This document shows positions 49,718 to 63,019 of a stretch of DNA of 64,000 bases, in pieces (the stretch's first letter is position 1; every line of letters begins with the position of its first letter). The translations under genes were made by a program, and so were the position numbers. This DNA is from Diphasiastrum complanatum. Lineage: Eukaryota; Streptophyta; Lycopodiopsida; Lycopodiales; Lycopodiaceae. The notes under the pieces are model-generated. The model saw nothing but the letters and a program-made list of their open reading frames with translations, had not been told where the DNA came from and ran no database searches. Location of the stretch: the NCBI GenBank assembly GCA_029204225.1, contig CM055114.1, forward strand, positions 14,987,624 to 15,051,623, read 5' to 3'.

Positions 49718-49930
49718 GCACACATGTCAAGGTGTCGAAGCTTCATGTCGATGCATGTCGAAACCATCAAAACACCACCCCCCAAATGACTGGCCAACAA
49801 AATTTTGGCCACATGTCCGCCTTCAATCATGAATTGCCTGCTCTGAGCATCATCCATATGTCTCGACCACATGTCGCCACCTAGATCGTCGGCCACCCAT
49901 TGCCCGTTGTCGACGGGCACAAGCAACTAG
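49718..49930 (+). mobile_element. Helitron-like non-autonomous element end
   Basis: About 210 bp related to 7465-7640 (direct) and 7785-7885 (inverted). It ends with TGCCCGT, loop TGTCG, ACGGGCA (a 7-bp stem, 49901-49919), then 7 bases, then CTAG (49927-49930), followed by T. That hairpin-CTRR-T order is the 3' signature of Helitrons. A (CA)n tract follows within a few bases. The 5' end is uncertain. Confidence 0.55.
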
Positions 49931-49992
49931 TATACACACACACACACACACACATATACATATAGAAAGAGAGGGAGAGAATATATGTGTTT

Positions 49993-50968
<976 letters not shown>

Positions 50969-52192
50969 CATTCTGTTAGAAATCAATGATAAACTTCATT
51001 GTTATTGTTTAAGAGATACATTAATATCGACAGCTGTGATCAGCTGTCATTAGCCGTAGGGTAGTCTATTAGTCTACTCATAGGTCTTCTATCTCTATCA
51101 GGGATTCAAGGTTTATTTGTACATTTTACATTCAATATGTTGTAGAGTGATAGTGTGATTGTGCGTGTTCTTCTTCCGCCTTCTTGTGGTGAATGATTAT
51201 GGTGAATGCTTGATGTTGCATATCTGATTGTTGACATGGTATCAGAGCACTGATAGTCCTGCATGCCTGATCAGTGGATATAACTTGTCATAGGCTCCGC
51301 AATGAAGTGAGAAAGTCCTTCACGGGAGGTGAAAGCTTGGAGAGACAAAAACGACTAGAAGAAATCCTTCTTTGGTGTATTTTGTAGGTTTGGAGATCAA
51401 AATCATCAGTGGGGAATGAAGACACAGTCCCGGAGGCATCAAAAAGGCTAGGGCAGCATCAGACAGATTGAAAATCTGTTGAGTGGGGAGATTTTTACAA
51501 TACTTCCTAGTTGTTGTGAAAAGCAGAGTCCCGGAGGCATAAAAAAAGGCCAGGGCAGTATCAGACATATTGAAAATCTGTTGAGTGGGAGAGATTTTTA
51601 CAATACTTCTGAGTTGTTGTGGAAAGTGCTATTTGTGTGAGAGGTTTGCCAAGAAATCTCTCATTTGTCTATTTGGAGTACCGCAAATTACACTAGACAG
51701 TGTCTAGTACTACCATTCAGAGTTAGGAGGCTTCATACTTTTCACATTACTGATCTCGTTCTTTTGAACGATCACACATTTTGAAATCTTCGCAAAGAGG
51801 AGGCGGCATAGCCGCCGCACTGAAGTGGATAATCTAGAATATTCCATTTGAATGTTTTGATATTCCCTCTACTTTTCATCTTTTCCGTAGCGCCAGAGGT
51901 AGAAAAAATTCTGAACAGTCGTACATCCGCACGTCATACAAATATAGCATATCCATACCAATATCGGATCCACGCGCCAAAAGTAAAAAAAATACTGAGC
52001 AGTCGTACATCCGCGCATTATACCGATATCACATACCCGTACCTATATCGGATCCACTCGCACGAGCTAAAGAGAATCCCTAGCAGTCATGCATTCGCAC
52101 GTCGTACCGATATCAGGTGTCCAACCAAAAAAAAAAAAATTTACAGTTCTGTGGTGTGATAAATTTTGTGATCTAGACTCATCTATCCAGTA

Positions 52193-53130
52193 ATGGCAAG
52201 TTTAAGCGAGAGTGTCCTTAATGAGTCAAGCAAATTGGAAGGTGCCAGCAACTATGCAGTTTGGAAATTCAAACTGAAGAACATTTTGATGGAAAAGGAG
52301 CTATGGGAGATCGTGATAGGTGGAGAGACAAGACCAGTGATTGAAGAAGATCAGCGAACATTTGATAGGAGAAAACGGAAAGCCCAAAATGTCATCAACC
52401 TATCAGTTAGAGATGCAATTATTCCCTATATTTCAGATTCAGAAGGACCAAAAGAAGCATGGGATACATTGAAGGCATTGTTTGAAATGACAAATACATC
52501 TGGAATACTATTTTTGAAGACGAAGTTGCATACATTGCGGATGGATGATGGTGCAACTATTCTCAATCACATACTGAAAATCAAAGAGATCCGTGACCAA
52601 TTAGCAGTAGTTGGAGAGCGAGTACGAGATCATGAGATCGTGCAATTGACATTGAATAGTCTAAGTGAGTCACATCAGATGTTTGTGACGAGTATAGCCA
52701 CAAGAGAAAATCTTCCAACCTATGAAGAACTAGGTGGATTGCTTTTGCAAGAAGAGCAACGTCAAGAGAACTTGAATCATCGTAACGAGGATGAGGTGGA
52801 AGATTTGGTCATGGAAGGTATCAATCAAGAGGAGGAAACTCAAGCCGGGGATCATTTCAACAATTTCATGAGCAATTCAATGATAGTCCGAATCGAGGCA
52901 ATTGGAATCAAGGCCAAGGTCAAGGACGCGGCTATTCAAGACAAAATAAACCTGGAAATTGTAAGTACTGCAACAAACCTGCCCACTAGGAGCATGAAAG
53001 CTTCGAGAAACAGAAGGAAATGGAACAAAGAAAAGACAAATGGCAAGCGGGAAATTATGCTGATCAACAAGTGAGCAGGGAGAGCTTAGAAGATCAAGTA
53101 GAAATCGAAAACCTCCTACAAGATTAGAGA
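52193..53130 (+). pseudogene. Copia gag (nested element)
   Basis: Starts MASLSESVLNESSKLEGASN, YAVWKFKLKNILMEKELWEI: the usual N-terminus of Copia gag (DUF4219/UBN2). It continues through MTNTSGILFLKTKLHTLRMD. In the original frame a glycine-rich part and a zinc knuckle CKYCNKPAH-stop-EHE (about 52968-52997) carry a stop. The open frame bypasses this by a shift. The 293-codon frame ends at 53074. Confidence 0.85.
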
Positions 53131-54660
53131 TGAATCTAGCCCTAATGGGTTCTGTGCTCAAGGCTCAAGAACCAAAAACTTTTGATAAAGCAAAGGAGCA
53201 CAAGGAGTGGCGTGAAGCTATGGAAACAGAAATGGAAGCTATATTGAAAAATAGGACGAGGAACTTGGTTGACCTACCTGATGGTAAGATGCCTATCACT
53301 TGTAAATGGATATACAAGATCAAATATGGAACTAATGGGCAACTCAACAAGTACAAAGCATGGTTGGTTGTGAGAGGATTTGAGCAGCAGACCCGGTATT
53401 GATTTTAAGGAAACCTTCGCACCCGTAGCTAAGATGGTAACTACACGTTCTATCATTGCTATTTCTGCTTTCTATGGTTGGAAGATCTAGCAAATGGACG
53501 TTAAATCTGCTTTCTTAATGGAATGCTGGATTAAGAGGTTTTCTTAGTACAACCTCAATGATTTGTTGAGCCAGGGAGAGAGCATCTCATTTGTAAGCTC
53601 AACAAAGCCATTTATGGATTGAAGCAAGCACCACGGGCGTGGTACTCTTGCATTGATGAACACTTCAAGCGAAAGGGAATGGTAAAGAGTGATGATGGTT
53701 AAAATCTGTACATTTTAAGACAAGATTCAAATATAGTGTTCATTGTGTTGTACGTGGATGATTTGATTATTACAGGAAGTAATGAGAGCTTAATTGATGA
53801 AATAAAACTGTATCTTTCCAATGCTTTTGACATGAGTGATCTAGGATTGATGCACTATTGTCTTGGCATTGAAGTATGGCAAAAGGAAGACATGGTCTTT
53901 CTTAGACAAAGCAAATATGCACGAGATTTGATTTATACGTTCAATATGCAGGATTGTCAGCCTTTGAGAACACCTATGGTTGTCAACATGAAGCTTACTG
54001 CATATGATGAATTTGAGAAAGTGGATGCTTATTTGTATAGACAGCTGGCGGGTAGTTTGATTTATTTGACACACACACAACCTGATATTTCTTATGTTGT
54101 TGGTGTTGTTAGTCAATTTATGCAAGATCCTAGTCAAGCACACTGGTGCTAAACGTATTCTCAGATACATTCGAGGGAGATTGAATATTGGTTTGAAGTA
54201 TGATCAGCCTGAAGCGCCAATGTTGGTAGGTTATACAGATGATGATTGGGCAGATAATATTGATGACAGAAGATCTACTAGTGGTCATACATTCAGTTAT
54301 GGTACAACTGCAATTTCATGGAGCAGCAAAAAGCAACCTACAGTAGTCTTATCATCGACGAAAGCTGAATATCAAGCACTTAGTAATGCTACACAAGAAG
54401 CAGTATGGTTACGAAGTTTGCTTGTGGATTTAGGTCAACCATAGGTGGATGCGACTACTATATCTTGCGATAATCAAAGTTGCATTCACCTTGCCAAAAA
54501 TCCAGTTTTACATGTTCGAACCAAGCACATAGAAATACACTACCATTTTGTTCAGAGAAAATTTTTTATGGAGCCATTGATCTTGTTTTTTGTAAATCTG
54601 AACATCAAATGGCAGATATTTTTACTAAGTCATTAGGTAGATGTAAATTTGAGAGGTTCC
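53130..54660 (+). pseudogene. Copia RT-RNase H (nested element)
   Basis: RT begins near 53205 (EWREAMETEMEAIL), then CKWIYKIKYGTNGQLNKYKA, a shift at 53399, ETFAPVAKM, stops at about 53490, 53536 and 53555, GLKQAPRAWY, and the catalytic LYVDDLIITGS (about 53745). RNase H resumes after a shift at 54150: AISWSSKKQPTVVLSSTKAE, DNQSCIHLAKNPV, ending ADIFTKSLG near 54645. Inactive. The gag-to-RT junction shows that protease and integrase were deleted. Confidence 0.88.
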
Positions 54661-54975
54661 GTACTCTGTTAGGAATAGAAGAATGTAATTTTATCATTGA
54701 GGGAGAATGTTAGACATCAATGATAAACTTCATTGTTACTGTTTATGAGGTACTGTTAATGTTGACAACTGTGACCAGCTGTCATTAGCCGTAGGGTAGT
54801 CTATTAGTCTACTCATAGCTCTTCTATCTCTATCAGGGGTTCAAGGTTTATTTGTACATTTTACATTCAGTATGTTGTAGAGTGATAGTGTGATTGTGCA
54901 TGTTCTTCTTTCGCTTCTTGTGGTAAATGCTTATGGTGAATGCTTGATGTTGCATATCTAATTGTGGACACATTC

Positions 54976-55235
54976 GTTCAATGATATTCTCATCAACACA
55001 TTTTAGGTTCGAGGTTGAGATACCACTCTTTGGCAGTTCCATAGAGTACCATAGGAAATAAGTGGAGCTTTTCAGTCGTAGAGGTGTCTCCATAAAAACG
55101 GCATGCATTATCAAAGTCTTGGAGAAATCTAACTAGGTCAGATTCTCCATCATACTTTGGTGCATCTATTCTTGGAATTCTACGTTCTATGCGTTGAGGA
55201 GCATGGTTGGAAGAGTCAGCACAATCTCTTGACAT
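54976..55235 (-). pseudogene. Retroelement gag, N-terminal part, cut by a Copia insertion
   Basis: Minus strand from ATG at 55235: RIERRIPRIDAPKYDGESDL, VRFLQDFDNACRFYGD, LHLFPMVLYGTAKEWY, the classical retrotransposon gag core (PF03732-like). It runs to ...DENIIERM at 54976, where the Copia LTR begins. The reading frame continues at 50968 with ATKLFLVG once the 5-bp duplication is allowed for. Confidence 0.75.
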
Positions 55236-55429
55236 GATACAAAATGAGAAACAAAATAACTGTACAAATGATCAGTACAATACTGTACTTGACCACAAAA
55301 GGTCAAAAAGGTGGTTTACTTGCAAGGTAGTGAATTTGGACAAGAATCTATACTTTTTTGGAGTAATAGAATTCGTAGACAAGAGTAAAACTCACAAACA
55401 GGTTGTTGAATCAAAATACAGTACTCGCG

Positions 55430-55850
55430 AATTTTGATAGAGAATTTTCACTAACAAAATATGGATTATTATTTTTTAAATTTGGATTTTTTATAAAGGA
55501 CAGAATTTGTAGAGGATGCACAGAAATCATGCATATTGTGGACGATTTTGTGGTATGGTCCACGAATTCTCATAGGGAGATTTCACTAACAAAATATAAA
55601 TTTTTTAATTTTTTTGGATTTTTTTGTAAAGGATAGAATTCGTAGAGGATGTATAGAAATCGTGCAGACTGTGGACAATTTCGTGGTATGGTCCACAAAT
55701 TCTGATAGAGAGTTTTCATTGACAAAATATGAATTATATAATTCATTTGGATTTTTTGTAAAAGACAGAATTTGTAGAAGATGTATAGAATTCATTTAGA
55801 CTGTGGACGGGCATGGTCCACAATTTCTGATAGAGTATTTTGTTGACAGT
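55430..55850. repeat. Tandem repeat of about 124-136 bp, three copies plus a part
   Basis: Copies start near 55435, 55571, 55704 and 55828 (GATAGAGA(A/G)TTTTCA(C/T)T...). Each contains GGA(C/T)AGAATT(T/C)GTAGA(G/A)GATG and GTGGTATGGTCCAC. Divergence between copies is moderate. It lies just upstream of the gag at 55235, so it is probably the leader of that element. Confidence 0.85.
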
Positions 55851-56252
55851 CAAGGAAAATAGTAAAAAAAATATTTTTTTTGACAAAAAACTGGCTAAAT
55901 CTCTGAGATAGAATTCGCGGAGCTGCTGTAGGACTGATCTTTGATAGATCTAGCCTTAGTGAAGCTAACGATTTCTAAAACCAGGATTTGGTCGGAAAAC
56001 AATGGATTTTGACAGTATATCGGGGTGTTTTCAAAGAATCTGATTAGGGTCAAAATTCGTGGAGGTGATAGAATGGAAGATCAGTGTCTTTTATGGCTGC
56101 AGACAGACCGGCGAATTTTGATATACCTGTTTGGTCGAAAAAATGTCACTTGGATCACTTCTTTCAAAGAAAATGTCCAAGTTGACACTTTTGTTGCTTC
56201 CCCCCAGCTTGATAGGTTGCTTAGCAGCTCGTTGAGGACCTGGACAGAAGTC
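55851..56252. other. Probable leader of the minus-strand gag element
   Basis: No gene recognised. The sequence between the tandem repeat and the truncated Copia LTR has no clear primer-binding site. Confidence 0.35.
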
Positions 56253-57222
56253 TGTCAAGAATTAGATATGCAACATCAAGCATTCACCAGAAGCAATCAC
56301 CAGAAGAAGGCGGAAGAAGAACACGTATTGTCACTATATCACATTAACTCATACAGAATGTAAAATGTACAAATAAACCTTGAACCCTGATAGAGCCTAC
56401 GACTATTGACAACTAGTCACAGTTGTCAACATTAATGTGCATCGTAAACAGTAACAATGAAGTTTATCATTGATTTCTCACACTCTCTCTCAATGATAAA
56501 ATTACATTTTTCTATCCCTAATAGAGTACGAAACCTCTCAAATTTACATCTACCTAATGACTTAGTAAAAAATATCTGCCTTTTGATCTTCAAATTTACA
56601 AAAAACAAGATCAATGGCTCCATCAAGAATTTTCTCTCGAACAAAATGGTAGTGTATTTCGATGTGCTTGGTTTGAGCATGTAAAAATGGATTTTTGGCA
56701 AGGTGAATGCAACTTTGATTATCGCAAGATATAGTAGTCGCATCCACCTGTGGTTGACCTAAATCCACAAGAAATCTTCAAAACCATACCGCTTCTTGTG
56801 TAGCATTGCTGAGTGCTCGATATTCAGCTTCCGTCGATGCTAAGGCTACTGTAGGTTGCTTTTTGCTGCTCCATGAAATTGCAGCTGTACCATAACTAAA
56901 TGTATGACCACTTGTCATCAATATTACTTGCCCAATCGGCATCTGTATAACCTACCAACATTGGCGTTTCAGGCTGATCATACTTCAAACCAAAATTCAA
57001 TGTCCCTCAAATGTATCTAAGAATACGTTTAGCAGACTTCCAGTGTGCTTGACTAGGATCTTGCATAAATTGACTAACAACACCAACAACATAAGAAATA
57101 TCAAGTCGTGTGTGTGTCAAATAAATCAAACTACCCACCAGTTGTCTATACAAATAAGCATCCACTTTCTCAGATTCATCATATGCAGTAAGCTTCATGT
57201 TGACATCCTCTTGCACCGGCAC
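56253..57222 (-). mobile_element. Truncated second copy of the 263-bp LTR Copia
   Basis: The 3' LTR (56253-56482, about 230 bp) matches the LTRs at 50974 and 54708 in reverse and is preceded by the polypurine tract. Then come RNase H (CDNQSCIHLAKNPFLHAQTK, about 56727-56668; SKKQPTVALASTEAEY near 56860-56815) and an RT piece (LVGSLIYLTHTRLDISYVVG, about 57143-57085). Homology stops near 57210. Coding is broken by frame changes. The 5' half is absent. Confidence 0.9.
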
Positions 57223-57339
57223 CTCAAAGGGCGCTGGGACTTGAGCGGTTTCCCCAACACGCGCTTAAGTCTAACATTCATCCATCATGCACTTACGTAA
57301 AAGCCAACTCAGAAACGTAACAAGCTTAACCATTCAGAC

Positions 57340-57552
57340 TTAAGAAAACTGGAATCCCAACCAATCCGAAAGCCAACTCAAAATCCGTCCCCAAAAGGTA
57401 ACCAAAGGCAAAGACAAGCCACACATGAAACCCAAGGCATAGTGGTTGCCAAACTGACCAATTGGCATAATGAGCAGGACATCAGTCAAGACCGAAGTGA
57501 TGAGCTCGGCAATGAACGTGTAGGAGCTCTCAAGGCGATTGTGTTGCAACAC
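57340..57552 (-). CDS. Unidentified 70-codon open frame
   Basis: Hydrophobic frame with two likely membrane-like stretches (ELITSVLTDVLLIMPIGQ and FMCGLSLPLVTFWGRILSWL). It lies just downstream of the primer-binding site of the LTR at 57609-58984, where a gag would start, but it does not look like gag. Function unknown; chance is possible. Confidence 0.2.
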   Translation of the reverse strand: MLQHNRLESSYTFIAELITSVLTDVLLIMPIGQFGNHYALGFMCGLSLPLVTFWGRILSWLSDWLGFQFS

Positions 57553-57593
57553 AGGTGAATGAGATATGGCTTGGTTTAAAGTGTGTGTAGCTG

Positions 57594-58984
57594 TGGAACG
57601 GCACCAAATGTTGACATATTCACTGAATCTATGAACACGTTCTTTTTATCTCTTTCTTCTTCTTGGATTACTTTACTTCTGTTGTTACGGTTCTTTGTGG
57701 TTCTTCTTCTTATTAGAACTGTTACAGAGCAAAAGCATTACTCAAGTTTAACATGTATTCCCAGCCTATCAGTGGGTAACTCCAATTCGATACTCAGCTA
57801 CATATGTAACCAAGCAAAGCTCAAGAAAATCAATGCTCAATACAGAGAGCAATCCTACCATTAACTACTAAATCAAAAAACAATCAAGAACTAGATTAAC
57901 TACTGAAACAAGAAACAAGATTCAAGAAACTAGATTCCTAACAGCATTTTAACAATCTAAGAATCGAGAAACACTCATCACTTGATGCTTAGACTACTCA
58001 AGAACAATCAAGAACTGGATTGTAAGGGAGTATGCAAGATCTATACCACAAACCAGCCTATCTAGTTTACTTGAATGCTGATTACTACAAGATTCCACAA
58101 ACAAGAACTGAATGCTAATCCACAACTAAGCAAGAAATAAGAAACAAGAACCTAGTTAATCCACAATGCAAAGGAATCAAACATGCTCATAGAAATCTCA
58201 CTCAAGAGCATTGCCATGAACAAGGAGCTAAGCTATCATCAAGAACTCGTGGAGGATCCTCTTTATTTGCTCAAGAGAACTTGACAATACAATCAAAGCT
58301 CCCTCCCAAGAGAGGGGGGCCCTTAAATAAGCAAGAAGGTTGTCCATGTGGAGCCCTTGTGGCAATTCCATTAAATTAGAATTACATGTGGAATTTGCCC
58401 TTCCACTAAAGGTCACCATCAAAAGGTGGCTCACTCTAACTAATTTAAGGGGGCTTTACCTTTATTTACAATGCCTAGGAGATTTTACTAGCTCCTACAT
58501 GGTCATTCCTTCTTTGGGATACACCATGTAGGCTCACATAGTTAACTCGCTGTCTTCCTAGCTAGTATTTCCTCAGCTCTCATGCTCGGCTCTCAGCTTC
58601 TTCTGCTCTCTTCCTTCTAAAACCTCCTCGGTCATGGGTGAGAGATAACTTGTGTCTTCAACTTGGCTCAACACTTGGAGATTCCCTAGAATCTGCTAAC
58701 ACCTACCACTTGATATGGCCAAATTTGACCGACATAGTTGGGTTGGGACATGCCCCCGAGTATAGCAAATACTATAAATAACACTGTATAGGCTAATTTT
58801 CCTATGTGTGGCTACTCGGTTAACCCAAGTAGCCGACTATAAGATCAATGCCTGATCGATATATCCATAGCGGGTCACGTCCTGAACACAATTGAATACA
58901 TCAAATCTGACTAACTGTACAATAATTACATTATTACGTTTGAAGCTTAAAAAATATAAATACGATCAACTCTAATTTCTAACA
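57594..58984 (-). mobile_element. Long LTR (about 1.38 kb) with TGGTGCCGTT primer site
   Basis: Minus strand: starts TGTTAGAAATTAGAG at 58984, has a TATA-like TTATTTAAGGGCCC (about 58320) and AATAAAG (about 58268), and ends ATGTCAACA at 57609. TTTGGTGCCGTTCC follows (57594-57608), close to the TTTGGCGCCGTT primer site used by Athila-type Gypsy elements. The first 290 bp resemble the LTR at 30612-31084. Only this one LTR is in view. Confidence 0.5.
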
Positions 58985-59639
58985 CAATTTTCTTGTCACC
59001 ACATCAAGATCAAGGGCAGGATGACCAAAGTATAGGATAGATGGAGGGAGATTAGCTAGTCGACCCACCAGAAACAGAAGTAGGGCCTTCTACTTCTATG
59101 GCCGTACCACTTTTCAGAAGACCCGTCACCATCGAGGAGGAGATTCAAACCTTTTTGCAAGAACATCCACATGAATCCTCAAGGGGCGGCTAGGTGATAA
59201 AGTTCAAAACATCCGAGATTGATGTCGGCAAAGAGCTCAACAAGGTACCTACATTGGGAAAGCAACCACCATGGCACCGCATAGTTTTTGAGAAAATTCC
59301 GAATTCTATTAGGAGTTATGTAGAGAACGTGTCAACTCAGGGTGGATCCCTATTATGTGCCAATGTCGAGAATAAACAAGTAAAAGGATCTTGGTCTATC
59401 AATGGATAAAATCACCATCCATACACCAATTGGCCTATCATTTATCAACCATTCAATTAGAATATTTTCATGGATTTTCATCGGGCCCTCCAAGCTTATT
59501 TTCTAGGAATATATGAATTCACCAGATCCAACGGTCAAGCAGTCCTCTTTGTACGAAAAATATTTGGCTATGTTGGCATCGATTCAATCCATATGGGACG
59601 ATTGTCTGCTAGCACTTTGCTTTGATCCAAATCTTTCGA
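58985..59639 (+). pseudogene. Unidentified coding remnant
   Basis: One plus-strand frame from about 59005 to 59409 has only three stops in 135 codons. It reads like a protein: VPLFRRPVTIEEEIQTFLQE, then KFKTSEIDVGKELNKVPTLG and PWHRIVFEKIPNSIRSYVEN. A second frame (about 59468-59625) continues with FHRALQAYFLGIYEFTRSN. I do not recognise it. It lies directly upstream of a Copia gag and could be a transposon passenger or an older element. Confidence 0.3.
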
Positions 59640-61745
59640 TGGCATCTGACAAAGTCCATGACCAATTGCCAATAGCCAGACTGCTCTAACATGCCGTGAT
59701 GTTGTGTGGTTCACAAAAGCATAAATTCATATCTTGGATGACAACTAATTGGTTATCAGGATTTAATAAGTGTTTTCTACCGCATATCAGAGATTTCAAT
59801 GAGTCGCGCCTAGAATTTATGGAGAAGTTCCAGTGCCACATGAATGGAGGAAGAAGAATGACAAGATAGTAGTTGTGTTATCATCATCCATTGAGGATAG
59901 CCTTACTCTTGACCTGGCTACACTCTCTAGAGCAAAAGAGATTTGGGATACTTTACTCACAAGATTTCAGATGAAATTACACAGTCAGAGCATGCTGCTC
60001 GAAGATCAGTTGACAAACCTGCAATGAGATGGTAAAGACCTCACTTCCTTTATTAGGAAGATGAAGGACCTATTCTTTTTACTACACAATTCTAGAGAAA
60101 AAAATACAGTATCAGCAAAGAAGCAACTTACCTATCGGTTGAGAGCTTTACCAAGATCCTTTTAGACAACTAGAACCTGCTAGCAAAGGATCCTACTATG
60201 ACACTCGAAAAAGCAGTTGTCGAGATTCGAGAAGAAGTTGAAGCTTGAGAGCACCTTGATCACAGGGACGCTTCTGACCAAGCTCTCTACAGCAACAAGG
60301 AGAAGACAAAGAAGCAATTCAAGACTAAGAGTGAGTCAAATCGAAGGCAGGATCGAGATCAGCAAGTAGAAGGAGCCAGCAAAGGCAAATGGAGGAACAA
60401 AGAAAAGACGAAACAACAGAGTGGAGACAACAAGACATGTATGAGATGCAAACATGAAGGACATATTGTTGATTCGTCTAAGTTAAACCTAAAAATCGAG
60501 TGTATCCACTGTCATAAGAAGGGTCATGCAGCCATGGACTACCGCCAGGACCCAAGAAACGAACAAGCGCAAAGCAGACAAGAGAACAACAATAGTTTGT
60601 CCTATGTCTAGGAGCCAAAGAGCTCGAAGATGGGCGAAGAAATCGAATCATTGAAATTTGACCGCCTACATCTGTGCAGACATGTGTGCAGTATCAATGC
60701 TTGACACACATGAGGTAATCCTTAATTCAGGATCTACCCTGCACTTCATCACATCAAGATGAATCATGTCTGATTTTTGAAGTGCAGATCCATCAAGATT
60801 TATCATTCTTGGAAATGGATCAAAGCATCTAGTGAATGGTATTGGTTCACTATGGCTCAACACAAACGGCAGAGACAGACGACTCGAAGATGTTCTGTTT
60901 GTGCCTACGCTGTAGCAGGACTTGCTATCAGTGGCAAGAATAGCTGATGTAGAGATGCGTGTAACATTCTCAGATGAAGCATGCAACGTTGTTGATGCAA
61001 GTGCCAGTACACTGATCACTCAAGGTAGAAGAAAATGCAACCTGTATCACTTGAAGGTACGCCTACTTGTAGATCAAGTGCATCAGACTCATGATGATTC
61101 TATGGCACATGAGACTATGGCATATGAATTTAATGGCACTATATCAAACAAGCCATCATGGAGCAACAGGGGTGAGCATCTTGAATGCAACCAGTCCGAT
61201 GGCCTGTGATGCATGTTTGAAGGGTAAGATGTCACGTACTCCTTTTGTCAAGGACTCCTACAGAACGACCAAGATTCTGGAGTTAGTACATTCTTACATC
61301 TATGGACCTTTCAACGTGATCTCAGTAGGAGGCTCAAAAGATTATATTATCTTTATTGATGATTACAGGTAGGTTTTTCAGAGTCTACTTCATTCACAAT
61401 AAATGAGAAGCATTTGACAAGTTCACAGAGCATGTAAATTGGACAAAAAGATGCATTGGAAATAAAGTGAAGCAGATCATAACAGACCGAGGTGGAGAAT
61501 ACATCTCAAACCGATTCACTGATTTTTGTAATGATCGTTGAATCATTCATAGAAAAACTACATCTTACACATCGCAGCACAACAGTATTGTAGAAAGAAA
61601 GAACAGGACTCTAATGGAAGTTGCCAGGTGCATGATGGCCTATTCGAAGGCTCCAAGAATGTTGTGGGCTGAAGTAGTAGCTACAACTACTTACATTCAA
61701 AACAAGACAGTTTACATCATTATATATCTTGCAACGAAATGATTT
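59640..61745 (+). mobile_element. Copia gag-protease-integrase remnant
   Basis: Gag (from about 59641, MASDKVHDQLPIARLL) includes LSRAKEIWDTLLTRFQM. Two zinc knuckles follow, CMRCKHEGHIVDSS (last Cys lost, about 60438) and CIHCHKKGHAAMDY (last Cys lost, about 60500). The protease motif reads NSGSTLHFITS (about 60724), with Asn in place of the catalytic Asp. The gag-pre-integrase block has LWHMRLWHMNLMALYQTSHH (about 61095). The integrase core has IIFIDDYR, ITDRGGEYISNRF and SQHNSIVERKNRTLMEVA, ending near 61745. Many stops. RT and RNase H are missing, and no LTR was found. Confidence 0.85.
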
Positions 61746-62420
61746 TGAAATTGTAGCAACTGCTGCAATCCATTTTCAAAACTAGGTAATGGAATTGGTA
61801 CTATTTGTCCAAAAAAAAAATTTGTATCAGGAATGTACATTGATTCATAAAAAAAGATTCCACTATCAGCTAGATCTTTTGCAGTTCTACCTCGATATTG
61901 CAGCTATCCAATATCAGTGTGAATAACATCTAACACACCTGCATCCACTCGGCTCCCATTCATTTATGTTGGATGGATATAAATCTGCAAGAGAAAAATG
62001 ATCAGATTGGCAAGTTTACTATTAGATGTTTATGGATGACAAAAATCAAAGTATCAAAAATTTCAATACTCACAGTTGTTTTTTTTGTGATCTTGACGGT
62101 TGAATCCTTGCACATTTATCTCTAAATGCATATATACATGTTGGACTAGAATTTCAGAAATAGATTTTCCTCCTGATGATGTTCTAAAATCCAAAATTCT
62201 GGCCTTCCAATAAGACCGAAATTATAGTTTTGACCTTTTTCTTTTTCGAAATGCTCCTCTTGATGATGGATGCATCAAAACCCAAGAATTTTTTGAATAT
62301 TTTCTTGGCACCCATAATCCATTATCATCTGTCTCGTTGAATAGAAGCACAGAGTCGATTGAGGAGCACGGCTTCCTTGATGACATCATTCGTAATTTGC
62401 ATGCAAAAATCTGAAACAAT
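61746..62420 (-). pseudogene. Possible exons of an unidentified gene
   Basis: The minus-strand frame around 61957-61746 reads RVDAGVLDVIHTDIG, one stop, LQYRGRTAKDLADSG, IFFYESMYIPDTNFFFGQIV. This is protein-like over about 70 codons. It is preceded by a good acceptor (TTTCTCTTGCAG, 61996-61985) and, 90 bp further up, a GTGAGT donor (62074). An open frame at 62419-62222 (NETDDNGLWVPRKYSKNSW) may be an earlier exon. No family recognised. The in-frame stops suggest a pseudogene. Confidence 0.25.
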
Positions 62421-63019
62421 GAACTATGAATCTGAAAATTTGCGTAGACAAAAAGCCATGAATCTGAGAAAAAGTGTTGGCGAAAATTTAAAACATTGAT
62501 CTATTTGGCGCCACAAATTAACTCTGGTTATCCCTGTTAACCATGGTTTGACAGTGCATATACATTAATGGTACAATCGATTTTCTCTTCTCAACCATCT
62601 GTCATATTCATTTTCAATATTTTTGGGTCTCTTCAGGTAGTGATGAAAAAGTTTTTGAAAAGTTTAATGAATATATTTAAAAAGTTTTTATTTAAATATA
62701 TATTTAAAAAGTTTTTATTTTATTTATATTTGGAAAATTCTACGTTACGTAGATTTCCGAAACTAAGGTTTCAATTGGTCCACATGGCAACGAAAATAAG
62801 AAAAAAAAATAAAAAACATCTTTTTCAAAGGCCCTCGTCGGGCTCTAAGTTTCTCTAATGGAGGTTGGTGGTCAGATAGCAGGGTCAGTGAATGAGATAG
62901 AGCAATTCTTGAATGCTCGAGTATTTTTTCTGCGAGTGAGGCTTGCTGGCGACTATTTGGGTTTCCTATGGGGTGTTCATAAGCCAGTTGTGAGCCCGAC
63001 TAGCAGTCCATCTTCCTGG
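62421..63019. other. Spacer with no recognised gene
   Basis: AT-rich with short repeats of AAAGTTTTTATTTAAATAT (62679-62720). Nothing coding recognised. Confidence 0.5.

Larger units (their letters stand above)
50974..54970 (+). mobile_element. Copia retrotransposon with 263-bp LTRs, nested
   Basis: 5' LTR 50974-51236, primer-binding site TGGTATCAGAGC from 51237, polypurine tract GAGGGAGAA before 54708, 3' LTR 54708-54970. A perfect target duplication CATTC flanks it (50969-50973, 54971-54975). The LTRs are equal in length and differ at about twenty positions by eye. The 4.0-kb body holds gag and RT-RNase H but no protease or integrase. It inserted into the minus-strand gag whose halves lie on either side. 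Confidence 0.95.
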
